Below are positions 15,730-24,517 of a stretch of DNA of 64,000 nt, in pieces; the stretch's first letter is position 1, and every line of letters starts with the position of its first letter. The DNA is from Campylobacter sp. (lineage in GTDB: Bacteria; Campylobacterota; Campylobacteria; Campylobacterales; Campylobacteraceae). Location: positions 496,001 through 560,000 of the forward strand of contig NZ_JAHZBQ010000002.1 in the NCBI RefSeq assembly GCF_019423325.1. Reading direction: 5' to 3'. The notes under the pieces are model-generated. The model made no database searches. It was not told the origin of the DNA and was given only the letters and a program-made list of their open reading frames with translations. The position numbers and the translations under genes are program-made.

Positions 15730-17186
15730 TAATTAAAAATTCTATCTTTCGGGAAGGCGGACATATTGGGCTGCACGTCCTTCTCCGCGCCTAGAAGCGC
15801 CTTTATTTCGCTATCCTCGATGCTAAAGCCGCCGCCGAGCGCCTTGTAGGCGTTTACTGTCGCGCTTAGCACGTCAAGATCTGCCTGCACTTTATTTAGC
15901 TGCGCGCTAAGCAGGTTTCGCTGTGAATCCAAAAACTCCAGATGGTCGCTGTAGCCCGCCTGATACCTGCTCGAGGCGTTTGAATAAATTTTGCTCTGCG
16001 AAGCGACGAGATCGGCGAGGCTTGCCTGTCTTAGTTTGGCGTTTTGCACGCCTACAAGCGCGTCGCGAACGTCGCCGAAAGCGGTTTTAAGAGCTTTGTC
16101 GTATGCGATGAAGCTCGCGTTTTGCTCTAAATTCGCAAGCTCTACGCGCCTTTTTTGGCGGCCGAAGTCAAGTAGCGGCCCTACGAGCGAGCCGCCGATG
16201 CTCCACGTGCTCGCGCTTGCGGTAAACAGCCTGTCGAACTCGCCGCTTGCGTATCCCGCCGAGCCCGTAAGCGAGAAGGTAGGGAAGTAGCCCGCCTTGG
16301 CGACGCCCACTAAGAAGTTGCTTGCGCGCAGATTTTCGAGCGAGCTTGCGACGTCGGGGCGGTGTAGGATCACGTCGCTTGGGATTCCGCTTGGAATCTG
16401 CGGAGCGCTAGGCATTTTCGCGGCGGTCTGCGCCGTGCCGCGCAAAATTTCATCATAACTCTTGCCCGTTAGGATATTTAGCGAGGTCTGCGCCGCGGAG
16501 AGCTGATTTTGCACGCTTATCAGGCTTGCCTCGGCGCTTTGGACCGCAGCTTTGGCCTGATAAAATACGATCTCGCTAACTGCGCCCGCATCGAGCTGCT
16601 TTTTGCGGTAGTTTTGCGTATCTTGATAGCTTTTTAGGCTGTCTTTTAAAATTTTCTCCTGCTGCTTTAATGCTAGTAGCGTAAAATAGGTCGTCGCAAC
16701 CGTGCTAGTAATCGTATTTTTAGCGGTTTCGTAGTCGTATTTCGTCGCATTAAATCGAGATCGCGCCGAATCTACGCTGTTGCGCACGCGTCCCCAAAGA
16801 TCGATCTCGTAGCTTAGCACGGCGCCGATCTGATACGCGCCGTGGGAGTTGCGATCAGGCTGGTTGCCGAAATTATTTTGGCGCACCGCGCTGCCGCTTA
16901 AATTTACATTCGGCAGGTATTCAAGCTTGCTTAGCCCTAAATTTACGCGCGCATACTCGACGTTATTCAGTGCGGTTTGCAAGTCGGAATTTTGCTCCAG
17001 CGCGCTTTGGATCAGGGCGTCTAGCTGCGGATCGTTAAAGCTTTTCCACCACTGCGTGCTAACGTTCGTGCTCGCGTAATCCGCCTTAAAGCCGGTCTGT
17101 TTTTGCGGCGTAACGGGCTTGAAGTTGCAACCGCAGAGTAAAATTCCAAGCGTCAAGGCGCTTAAAAGAGCGTTATTTATTTTCAT
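15729..17186 (-). CDS. cmeC: outer-membrane efflux lipoprotein, CmeC/OprM-like
   Basis: A 485-residue TolC-family channel with a lipoprotein signal (LSALTLGILLCGC). The two OEP repeats are visible as paired motifs: STQWWKSFNDPQLDALI at the start, ALLKQ-type coiled coils in the middle, and LLDFGRQKRRVELANLEQNA with DVRDALVGVQNAKLRQ in the second half. It forms the outer-membrane duct of the RND pump encoded just upstream; its start overlaps the pump gene by 14 bases, indicating translational coupling. In C. jejuni CmeC is needed for bile and multidrug resistance. The symbol is by operon position and family; orthology to C. jejuni cmeC is likely but not proven. Confidence 0.88.
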   Translation of the reverse strand: MKINNALLSALTLGILLCGCNFKPVTPQKQTGFKADYASTNVSTQWWKSFNDPQLDALIQSALEQNSDLQTALNNVEYARVNLGLSKLEYLPNVNLSGSAVRQNNFGNQPDRNSHGAYQIGAVLSYEIDLWGRVRNSVDSARSRFNATKYDYETAKNTITSTVATTYFTLLALKQQEKILKDSLKSYQDTQNYRKKQLDAGAVSEIVFYQAKAAVQSAEASLISVQNQLSAAQTSLNILTGKSYDEILRGTAQTAAKMPSAPQIPSGIPSDVILHRPDVASSLENLRASNFLVGVAKAGYFPTFSLTGSAGYASGEFDRLFTASASTWSIGGSLVGPLLDFGRQKRRVELANLEQNASFIAYDKALKTAFGDVRDALVGVQNAKLRQASLADLVASQSKIYSNASSRYQAGYSDHLEFLDSQRNLLSAQLNKVQADLDVLSATVNAYKALGGGFSIEDSEIKALLGAEKDVQPNMSAFPKDRIFN

Positions 17187-20100
17187 CGTTCACCTCGTTA
17201 GTTTGGACTTTTTTGCCGCGTCTATCAAGCCAAGCGTTGAAGCTTTCGAGCAGGTAGAAAAACAGCGGCACGAAAAAGATCGCGATTGTAGATGCCGCGA
17301 GCATTCCGCCTACTACGCCGGTTCCCAGCGCGTGGCGGCTGGCAGCGCCCGCGCCGGTGGCGATAACCATCGGAAGCACGCCAAGACCGAACGCAAGGCT
17401 CGTCATCACGATAGGGCGGAACCTCATCTTGGCGGCTTCTATGGCGGCATCGGCGATAGAGCGATGATTATTTAGGTGCTCGTTCATCGCAAATTCCACG
17501 ATCAAAATCGCGTTTTTCGCTGCCAGACCGATTAGAAGCAAAAGTCCGATCTGAAAATATATGTCGTTATTCAGCCCGCGCAAATATGTAAATACGAGCG
17601 CGCCGAATACCGAAAACGGCACGGCGGTAAGTACGGCAAGCGGCATGAGCCACCTTTCGTATTGAGCCGCCAGGATCAAAAACACGAAGATCATTCCGAA
17701 TACGAATGCCTGCGCGCCCTTGCCCGTCTCGCTGACCTCTTGATACGCGGAGCCCGCCCAGCCGATCGAATATCCGCTAGGAAGTTCCTCTTTTATAACC
17801 TCTTGGATCGCTGCGATCGCCTGACCCGAGGTGTAGCCCGTGTTTGGCTCACCCATAATCTGCGCTGCCGGGAAGGCATTAAATCTATTAACGGAATCAG
17901 GACCCAGCGAGCGCTCAAGCCTCACTAAAGAATTTAACGCGATCAGATCGCCGCTAGCGTTGCGGACGTAGAGCGATTTTAGATCGTTAGGATCGTCTCT
18001 GTAGTTTTGCGTAGCGCGGATATAGACCTTAAACGTGCGCCCCATAAGGTTAAAGTCGTTGATATAATACTGCCCGATGGTGGAATTTAGCACGGTGAAA
18101 ATGTCGGCTATCTTAACGCCTAGCATTTTTACCTTCTCTTTATCTATATAGAGCTTATACTGCGGGAAATCGGTATCCAGCGTCGTTCGCACGAGCTTTA
18201 AAGCGGGGTGCTGATTGGCTTTGGCAGTTACGCGATCCATATCGGCGCGAATTTCATCGTAGCTTTTGCCCGTCGTGCTTTGCGCGTAGAGCTCAAATCC
18301 ACCCGTAAGTGAAAGACCCATGATAGGCGGCGGCGTGACGACGTAGGTCATCGAGTTGCGATCCGCGCCGTAGAGCTCGCCGTTTAGCGCGGCAGCTATG
18401 GCGAAGTTGGAATTTTCATCGCCGGGGCGTTCTTTCCAGTCTTTTAGCTTCATAAAAAACGCTCCGCCGTTTTCTCTGAGCGCTCCGGCTAACATATCGT
18501 ATCCCGCGATTTGGGTTATATCCACGATGTTTGGATGTTTTTTGACGATGCTTGCGATGAAATTTTGATCGGCTTCCGTCCTAGGCAGCGTAGATGCCGA
18601 CGGAAGCGTAGTCATCGCCATAATCGAACCCTTGTCCTCGTTAGGCACCAGGCCGGTAGGGGTAATTTTAAGAAGCTCTATCATCGCATAGATGATGATG
18701 CCCACAAAAACGAGGCTGATTAGTACGTGGCGCAGAACCATGCCGACGCCCGCCGCGTAAATTTTGGTCGAAGCGCTAAAAAGATTATTAAACCATCTTA
18801 CGAAGAAAAATGGCTCGGATTCCTTTTTTTGCAAGATCAGGGCGCAAAGCGCGGGCGTCAGCGTAAGGGCTACGAAGCCTGAAAAACACACCGAAGCTAC
18901 GAGCGTTAATGCAAATTGCCTCTGCATAACCCCAGTAAAGCCCTCCATAAACGCAACCGGCACGAAAACCGCCGAAAGCACGAGCACGATCGAGATGACG
19001 GGCGCTACGATCTCGCCCATCGCTTTCGTGGTGGCTTCTTTGACGCTAAGATCCGGTTCTTCGTGCAAAATTCTCTCTACGTTTTCGATTACGATGATCG
19101 CATCATCCACGACGATACCGATAGCAAGGATGAGCGCAAAGAGAGTGATTAAATTTATAGAAAATCCAAAGGCGTAAATTCCTATAAACGCGCCGCAGAT
19201 CGATACCGGAGCGGCGAGCGTCGGGATGATCGTAGAGCGGATATTGCCCAGAAACATATACATAACCAAAATAACCAAAATCAGCGCTTCGATAAAGGTG
19301 TGTATAACCTCCTCGATAGAGACCTTTACGAAACTCGTCGTATCGTAGGCGACGTCGTAGGTCAGCTCGCCTGGGAAATTTGGTTTAAGCTCGTCTATGC
19401 GCTTATTTACCGCTTCAACTACGGCTAGGGCGTTGGCGCCACTTTGCATAAAGATAAGCACAGGCACCATCTCTTTACCGTTAAATTTCGCCGAGATATT
19501 GTAGCTTGCGCCGCCAAGTTTGACCTCGGCGACATCTTTTACGCGCAAGAAATTCCCATCTTTTTGCGCGCGTATGATGATATTTTCAAACTCTTCGACG
19601 GTTTTTAAACGACCCTCAGGCTTGATCGCATAGACGTAGGGATTGCCTAAGTTCATCGGCTGCTCGCCCATCTTACCCGCGGCGTATTGGCTATTTTGCT
19701 CGCTTATTGCGGCGATTATCTCGGCGGTCGTAACGTTAAATTTCTTAAGCAGTTCGGGCTTTACCCAGATCCTCATCGCATAATCTTTCGTGCCCAGCGC
19801 CTGAGCCTCTCCGACGCCCGGCACGCGTTTTAGCTCATCTACGACGTTGATAGCTACGTAGTTTTGCATCTCTACGACATCCATCTGCTCGCTAGGATCG
19901 TAAAACGCGAGCACTTCCAGCATCGTGCTGCTACGCTCGGTGACGGTTACGCCGTAGCGGCGCACTTCATCGGGAAGTAGCGTAAGAGCTGGCGTGACGC
20001 GGTTGTTTACATTGACTTTCGCATCTGCTGGATTTGTGCCGATTTGAAAATATACGTTGATACTAACAGAGCCCGAGGAGCTTGCTGAGCTTTCCATATA

Positions 20101-20331
20101 GATCATATTTTCAACGCCATTGATTGCGTTTTCAAGAGGGGCTGCGACGACGTCGGCTATCGTCTGTGCATCCGCGCCGCTATATGTAGCGCTAACGACG
20201 ATTTGCGGCGGCGTGAGTTGCGGATACTCCTCGACGGAGGAATTTTTAAGAGCCAAAACGCCCGCGATTACGATGATGATCGAAACGACGCAGGCAAAAA
20301 CGGGGCGGTTGATGAAAAATTTAGAAAACAT
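17173..20331 (-). CDS. cmeB: RND multidrug efflux pump, CmeB/AcrB-like
   Basis: A 1052-residue inner-membrane transporter of the hydrophobe/amphiphile efflux (HAE1) class. The N-terminus MFSKFFINRPVFACVVSI is the usual first membrane helix. The proton-relay aspartates are in TM4 (FALILAIGIVVDDAIIVIEN). A second repeat begins near residue 540 (LKITPTGLVPNEDKG), and the porter loops and last helices (GLAAKNAILIVEFA; PMVIATGAGAASRHALG) are intact. It works as a trimer with the adaptor and channel of the same operon. Its ATG overlaps the last base of the adaptor stop codon (TAATG). No frame damage is seen. Confidence 0.93.
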   Translation of the reverse strand: MFSKFFINRPVFACVVSIIIVIAGVLALKNSSVEEYPQLTPPQIVVSATYSGADAQTIADVVAAPLENAINGVENMIYMESSASSSGSVSINVYFQIGTNPADAKVNVNNRVTPALTLLPDEVRRYGVTVTERSSTMLEVLAFYDPSEQMDVVEMQNYVAINVVDELKRVPGVGEAQALGTKDYAMRIWVKPELLKKFNVTTAEIIAAISEQNSQYAAGKMGEQPMNLGNPYVYAIKPEGRLKTVEEFENIIIRAQKDGNFLRVKDVAEVKLGGASYNISAKFNGKEMVPVLIFMQSGANALAVVEAVNKRIDELKPNFPGELTYDVAYDTTSFVKVSIEEVIHTFIEALILVILVMYMFLGNIRSTIIPTLAAPVSICGAFIGIYAFGFSINLITLFALILAIGIVVDDAIIVIENVERILHEEPDLSVKEATTKAMGEIVAPVISIVLVLSAVFVPVAFMEGFTGVMQRQFALTLVASVCFSGFVALTLTPALCALILQKKESEPFFFVRWFNNLFSASTKIYAAGVGMVLRHVLISLVFVGIIIYAMIELLKITPTGLVPNEDKGSIMAMTTLPSASTLPRTEADQNFIASIVKKHPNIVDITQIAGYDMLAGALRENGGAFFMKLKDWKERPGDENSNFAIAAALNGELYGADRNSMTYVVTPPPIMGLSLTGGFELYAQSTTGKSYDEIRADMDRVTAKANQHPALKLVRTTLDTDFPQYKLYIDKEKVKMLGVKIADIFTVLNSTIGQYYINDFNLMGRTFKVYIRATQNYRDDPNDLKSLYVRNASGDLIALNSLVRLERSLGPDSVNRFNAFPAAQIMGEPNTGYTSGQAIAAIQEVIKEELPSGYSIGWAGSAYQEVSETGKGAQAFVFGMIFVFLILAAQYERWLMPLAVLTAVPFSVFGALVFTYLRGLNNDIYFQIGLLLLIGLAAKNAILIVEFAMNEHLNNHRSIADAAIEAAKMRFRPIVMTSLAFGLGVLPMVIATGAGAASRHALGTGVVGGMLAASTIAIFFVPLFFYLLESFNAWLDRRGKKVQTNEVNDENK

Positions 20332-21458
20332 TATTTCCCGCTTTCCGCATTGCTCTGAGACGCTTCAGGTTGCCCCGCTACGTAAGGATCGGTGCTCGCG
20401 GGTACGGGAGTGACCTTGGAGCCCACGTTGATCTTTTTAAAATTATCTAAAATGATCTGATCGCCGTCCTGCAGCCCGCTTGAGATCGTCGCAGTGCGGG
20501 TATCTTGAGCCGAAATTTTGACCACTTTTTTAGCGACCTTGCCGTCTTGTACGACATAGACTATGGTGTTGCTAAGATCTTGCTTGAGCGCAACTTGCGG
20601 AATTTTAAAGCCGTTTTTCTGATAAAAGCCATCGACGCTTATTTTGGTAAAAACCCCCGGGCGAATTTCTAAGTTTGGATTTGGAATTTGAGCTTTGGCG
20701 CTGACGGACGCGGTATTTGTATTGATGACGCTATCGATAAAACTTAGCGTGCCGTTGTAGTCCTTGCCGCCGAGATTTATGCTTACCTGACGCCCTAGCT
20801 GCTTCCACTGCCCGTTTTTTAAATTTGCATCAAGCTCCAGTCTATCGACGTCCGCGATGCCGAATTCTACGTCGATCGGATCAAATTTAGAAAGCCTAAC
20901 CAGATCCTCGCCAACGTTTACGTATGCGCCTACGTCCTTTTGCGTATCGCCCGCCATGCCGTCAAAAGGTGCGGTCACGAGCGAGTGGTCAAGATCGATC
21001 TTTGCGCTTTTAAAATTTGCTTCAGCCACCATAAACGCGGCCTTTGCGGTGTCGAAATCCTTTTGAGAGATCGTATTGCTGGCTTTTAGCGCCTTGGCTC
21101 TTTTGTAGTCCGCCGAGGCGTTTTGCAGATTAGCGTTTGCGCTGTCAAACGCCGCTTGGTAGCGCGAGCGGTCGATTTCGTAGAGCACGTCGCCCTTTTT
21201 GACGCTACGACCAGGCTCGAAAAGCTGCTTTTCGATGGTGCCCGAAACCTGCGGCTTTAGCATTATCTCAAGCTCGCTTACGGTCTGTCCGTTAAATTTT
21301 AAAATTATCGGCACGTCGGCGGATTTGGCGGTAAATACGCCTACCGGCAGCGCGGGAGCCTCGCCGCCTTGCTTCGCGCCTTTATCTTCCTTTTTTTCAA
21401 AATAGGAGCAGCCCGAAACCAAAAATGCTGCGAAAATCAAACTGGCGACTCTTTTCAT
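20331..21458 (-). CDS. cmeA: periplasmic efflux adaptor lipoprotein, CmeA/AcrA-like
   Basis: A 375-residue membrane fusion protein with a lipobox (LIFAAFLVSGCSYF). The lipoyl/hairpin/barrel order is recognisable: VSGTIEKQLFEPGRSVKKGD starts the lipoyl half, a coiled hairpin with ANLQNASADYKRAKAL follows, and LVTAPFDGMAGDTQKDVGAY closes the lipoyl domain before the beta-barrel. It is the first gene of the operon and would bridge the pump and the outer-membrane channel. The promoter region 30-50 bases upstream holds a CmeR-like operator, so bile-inducible repression as in C. jejuni is plausible. Confidence 0.9.
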   Translation of the reverse strand: MKRVASLIFAAFLVSGCSYFEKKEDKGAKQGGEAPALPVGVFTAKSADVPIILKFNGQTVSELEIMLKPQVSGTIEKQLFEPGRSVKKGDVLYEIDRSRYQAAFDSANANLQNASADYKRAKALKASNTISQKDFDTAKAAFMVAEANFKSAKIDLDHSLVTAPFDGMAGDTQKDVGAYVNVGEDLVRLSKFDPIDVEFGIADVDRLELDANLKNGQWKQLGRQVSINLGGKDYNGTLSFIDSVINTNTASVSAKAQIPNPNLEIRPGVFTKISVDGFYQKNGFKIPQVALKQDLSNTIVYVVQDGKVAKKVVKISAQDTRTATISSGLQDGDQIILDNFKKINVGSKVTPVPASTDPYVAGQPEASQSNAESGK

Positions 21459-21492
21459 GTAAATTCCTCTATTTGGATTAAAATTTTGTATT

Positions 21493-21508
21493 TGTAATAG
21501 TTATTACG
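21493..21508 (-). promoter_or_regulatory. CmeR-like operator upstream of cmeA
   Basis: TGTAATAGTTATTACG is a near-perfect inverted repeat 35 bases before the cmeA ATG. It matches 13 of 16 positions of the CmeR site I recall from C. jejuni cmeABC (TGTAATAAATATTACA). TetR-family repression is therefore likely. No cmeR gene is adjacent; the divergent neighbour is thiD. Confidence 0.7.
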
Positions 21509-21632
21509 AATAAATTATAAATTATAATAAAAACTATATAAATAAAACTTAAATTTAACCCGTAAAATAATATATCGGACGGAATTATAGCGGAATTTCG
21601 ATATAATCGCGCTAAAATTTTAAAGGCTTTTT

Positions 21633-22748
21633 ATGAGAAAAATTCTTACTATCGCGGGTTCGGACAGCGGCGGCGGCGCGGGCATCCAAGCCGATATCAA
21701 GACGATCAGCGCGCATAAGATGTTTGCTATGAGCGCTATTACGGCGCTTACGGCGCAAAATTCGCGCGGCGTATTCGGCGTACTGGATGTTCCGCCAGAT
21801 TTTGTGGAGGTGCAGCTCGATGCGATTTTTAGCGACATCTTTCCGGACGCCGTTAAAATCGGAATGATCTCCAATGAGGGGGTTGCCGAGGCTATCGCAA
21901 AGAGTCTGAGCAAGCACGGCGCGAAAAATGTCGTTTTAGATCCCGTGATGGTCGCTACCAGCGGTGGAGTTTTGATGAAACAAAGCGCGCTGCATGCGCT
22001 AAAATACAAGCTCGCCCCTGCCGCGGAGATTATCACGCCCAACGTGCGCGAGGCTGAGGTCTTGGCGGAGATGAAAATTTTAAGCTTAGCCGATATGCGC
22101 GCCGCAGCGGTTAAAATTTCGCAGTTTTTCGGCGGCGCGATTTTGATTAAAGGCGGCGATCTTGCGGGCGCGGGTGCGGCTTGCGGCGCGGCGGAAACAG
22201 ATCCGGCGGAAATGAATACAGCGCGAAATTTTAATGCTTCGCAGCGTGAGACGGGCGAAAATGGCGCACGCGAAAATTCTGCGGGTTTGACGAAGAGTGC
22301 GAATTTCGCGGACGAAAATTTTACTAGCGGAGGCGGAAATTTAGCGGCGGGCGCGGAGCCCTCTTTTAAACAAAATTTATCCACAGCCTCCCTAGGCGCT
22401 GGTTTTAAACCGAGCGGCGAGGGCGGGGATTTGACAAATTTAGCGGTCGATATTTTATACGAAAACGGCAAATTTTATGAGTTTTCCGCGCCTAAAATTT
22501 CTACGCGTAACACCCACGGCACGGGCTGCACGCTCTCAAGCGCGATCGCGTGCGCGCTGGCGGCAGGGCTTAGTCTGCCTGCAGCCGTTGCCCATGCCAA
22601 AGGCTTCGTGCGTAGGGCGCTCGGCTGGAGTGAGCAGATCGGGCACGGATGCGGCGCGATAGATCATTATTTCACGGTCCAAGGTCCCTTCGGTGCGGAT
22701 TTTGACGGATCTTGCGCGAACGAAATCAAAATCGTCTCTCGAGACTAA
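21633..22748 (+). CDS. thiD: hydroxymethylpyrimidine (phosphate) kinase with internal insertion
   Basis: ThiD phosphorylates HMP and HMP-P in thiamine synthesis. The ribokinase-fold motifs are present: GSDSGGGAGIQADIKT at residues 10-24, DPVMVATSGG near 103-112, TPNVREAEVL near 135, LIKGGDL near 171, and the anion-hole/catalytic THGTGCTLSSAIA near 294-306. Normal ThiD is ~270 residues; this one is 371. The excess is a low-complexity, Ala/Gly/Asn/Glu-rich block of about 88 residues (roughly 180-268) between LIKGGDL and AVDILYENGK, at a surface loop in the fold. The frame stays open across it. Start: ATG 21633 with a weak leader. A 60-bp piece of this gene recurs at 33526-33585. Confidence 0.9.
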   Translation: MRKILTIAGSDSGGGAGIQADIKTISAHKMFAMSAITALTAQNSRGVFGVLDVPPDFVEVQLDAIFSDIFPDAVKIGMISNEGVAEAIAKSLSKHGAKNVVLDPVMVATSGGVLMKQSALHALKYKLAPAAEIITPNVREAEVLAEMKILSLADMRAAAVKISQFFGGAILIKGGDLAGAGAACGAAETDPAEMNTARNFNASQRETGENGARENSAGLTKSANFADENFTSGGGNLAAGAEPSFKQNLSTASLGAGFKPSGEGGDLTNLAVDILYENGKFYEFSAPKISTRNTHGTGCTLSSAIACALAAGLSLPAAVAHAKGFVRRALGWSEQIGHGCGAIDHYFTVQGPFGADFDGSCANEIKIVSRD

Positions 22749-23109
22749 AATTTCAAACGCTCGTCCAGATCCCCGCATTCGTTAAAATTCCAAGGCTCCG
22801 CCGCGAAAGCATAGGCTTTAAATGCAACGAAACGGCACGAAATACGCGCCAAAGAGTTCGCCTAGAAGGCTATGATAAACGGCGACTTGCCTAAGGAAAA
22901 ACGCGCGCTGTCGCATAGGCGTGAAGCTGAAATCAATTGCTTTCGGCGCCTAATTTTGCGTCAAATTTTGACGAGCTTTTAAAATTTACCATAAAATTTT
23001 GATTGAGCGCGTAGGCTTTTATGCGAGGCGCTAAAATTTGGTAGCTAGTCAAATTCTAGCCTCAAATTTAATGAGGCAAAATCAAATTTTAGCTGCGCGA
23101 GGCGCCGAA
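22749..23109 (+). other. intergenic stretch without gene
   Basis: About 360 bases between thiD and the convergent DUF1566 gene. Short frames here have no ribosome site or domain. The DNA is rich in CAAATTTTA-type words. Confidence 0.4.
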
Positions 23110-23553
23110 TTAGTCGTCTCTAACGCACCGTGCGAAGAGGCGATCGGAAATGCCGCTCCAGTCTGCGTAGCCGTTTTTAAAATGCACGAACCACGCCCGA
23201 GACGAGCCGTCGGCAAATTTTGTAGAGCTCCAGTAGAAATCGGACTTTACGTATTTAAAAGCGGGATTTATAGCGGGGCTAAATTTAGTTTTATCCGTTA
23301 TTCTTATCAGCTCATCTACCCTCGGTAGCCGCCAGTCCGAATAAGCCGCAAAATTTAGCCTCTCGCAGCGCTCCTTCGCTTGCTTCCAATCGCCGATAAA
23401 AACCCGCTCATCATCCTGCCACATTAGCTTGCCGAGTTTGCTTTCGTCGCATATCACTACGTTTTTATCATTATCTCTATAACAAGTCGCATTTAGGGCG
23501 TCTGCATTTAAGAACGCGCAAAATAACGCTAAAATAACCATATGCTTTCTCAT
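23110..23553 (-). CDS. secreted DUF1566 (Lcl C-terminal) protein
   Basis: A 147-residue exported protein with a signal peptide (MRKHMVILALFCAFLNADA). The rest is a single DUF1566 domain: KLMWQDDERVFIGDWKQA, LNFAAYSDWRLPRVDELIRI, FYWSSTKFADGSSRAWFVHF and FARCVRDD. Such domains adopt a C-type-lectin-like fold and are common in surface proteins; no enzymatic role is known to me. A paralogue lies 26 bases upstream on the same strand, so the pair is a tandem duplication that has diverged considerably. Confidence 0.8.
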   Translation of the reverse strand: MRKHMVILALFCAFLNADALNATCYRDNDKNVVICDESKLGKLMWQDDERVFIGDWKQAKERCERLNFAAYSDWRLPRVDELIRITDKTKFSPAINPAFKYVKSDFYWSSTKFADGSSRAWFVHFKNGYADWSGISDRLFARCVRDD

Positions 23554-23579
23554 CTATCCATCCTTTATAGTTTATAAAA

Positions 23580-24032
23580 TCAATACCGCCTCACGCACCG
23601 CACGAAACTGCGAGCAAAAACGCTATCCCAGCCGTCGTTGCCGCCTACGAAATCCACGACCCACGCATTGGACGAGTCGTTGATATATTTTGTAGAGCTT
23701 TGGTAGCATAAAAATTCTCCGCTCGCTATGTTTTTAAAAGCGGAATTTATGGCGGGGCTAAATTTAGTTTTATCCGTTATGCTTATTAGTTCATCTATAC
23801 TCGGCAGCTGCCAGTCCGAATAACCCGCAAAATTTAAATTTTCGCAGTATTTAACGGCTTCGTCATACGCCCCCTCAAATATATCCTTGCCGTCTTGCCA
23901 CATAAGTTTGTAAATACTATCCGTAACTACGTTTTTGGCATCATCTCTGCTAAAGCCCGCCGTTATATCGCCGCCAAAAGCCACGTTCCAGCAAAGCAAG
24001 CAGCCCGTTAGAATAGACATAAATTTACTCAT
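23580..24032 (-). CDS. secreted DUF1566 (Lcl C-terminal) protein, paralogue
   Basis: A 150-residue exported protein with a signal peptide (MSKFMSILTGCLLCWNVAFG) and one DUF1566 domain (YKLMWQDGKDIFEGAYDEA, AGYSDWQLPSIDELISITD, SSTKYINDSSNAWVVDF, FARSFVRCVRRY). It shares the INSAF/INPAF and TDKTKFSPAIN elements with the downstream paralogue. Function is unknown; an envelope or surface location is expected from the signal peptide. A weak leader (AAGGTAAAAT) precedes the ATG. Confidence 0.78.
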   Translation of the reverse strand: MSKFMSILTGCLLCWNVAFGGDITAGFSRDDAKNVVTDSIYKLMWQDGKDIFEGAYDEAVKYCENLNFAGYSDWQLPSIDELISITDKTKFSPAINSAFKNIASGEFLCYQSSTKYINDSSNAWVVDFVGGNDGWDSVFARSFVRCVRRY

Positions 24033-24184
24033 ATTTTACCTTTAAGCGTTTGAATTACGCGTAATTATACTCTGTTCCGCGTTCCGCCGCTCATTCGCCT
24101 TATGCTTTAAAGTCGTGCCGCGGAGAGCATCCGCTTATCTCTATCCGGAGTTTTTTGCAGCACCGATAATTTTGTAGCGTTAAA

Positions 24185-24341
24185 CGCAGAGCGCGGACTA
24201 GCCTCGTTGTTTTGATCTTAAATTACGCTTTGCATGCCTAAAATTTATCTCTAAATTCAGCCTTTTTGCTAAAATTTCACAAAACGTGTCGCCCGTAAAA
24301 GAGGCGGCGGGACCAAGCTTAAGGAGAGAAGATGCGCGAGC
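24185..24341 (+). repeat. copy A of a ~160 bp dispersed leader repeat
   Basis: This stretch closely matches 33672-33832, including CGCTTTG-ATGCCTAAAATT, a GCCCGTAAAAGAGGC hairpin, the ribosome site AAGGAGAGAAG and the start ATGCGCGAGC. In the other copy this leads into a real 433-codon gene; here the homology stops right after the start codon and the frame is meaningless. It is therefore an orphan copy of that gene's 5' leader. Confidence 0.8.
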
Positions 24342-24517
24342 GGGGGCCTAAAGCTAAATTGCGACCCTGCGCCACTGCTTGCGTGCAATTTAAACGTGAC
24401 GGGGCTTGCCGCTTAAATTTGAGCCGATTCTGCCCCGATATATTGTTCAATTCGTCAAATTTCATCGCTTGCGCTCGAGTTTTTGCGCCGCTCGCTGCCG
24501 CGCTTGTGCGACAAATT

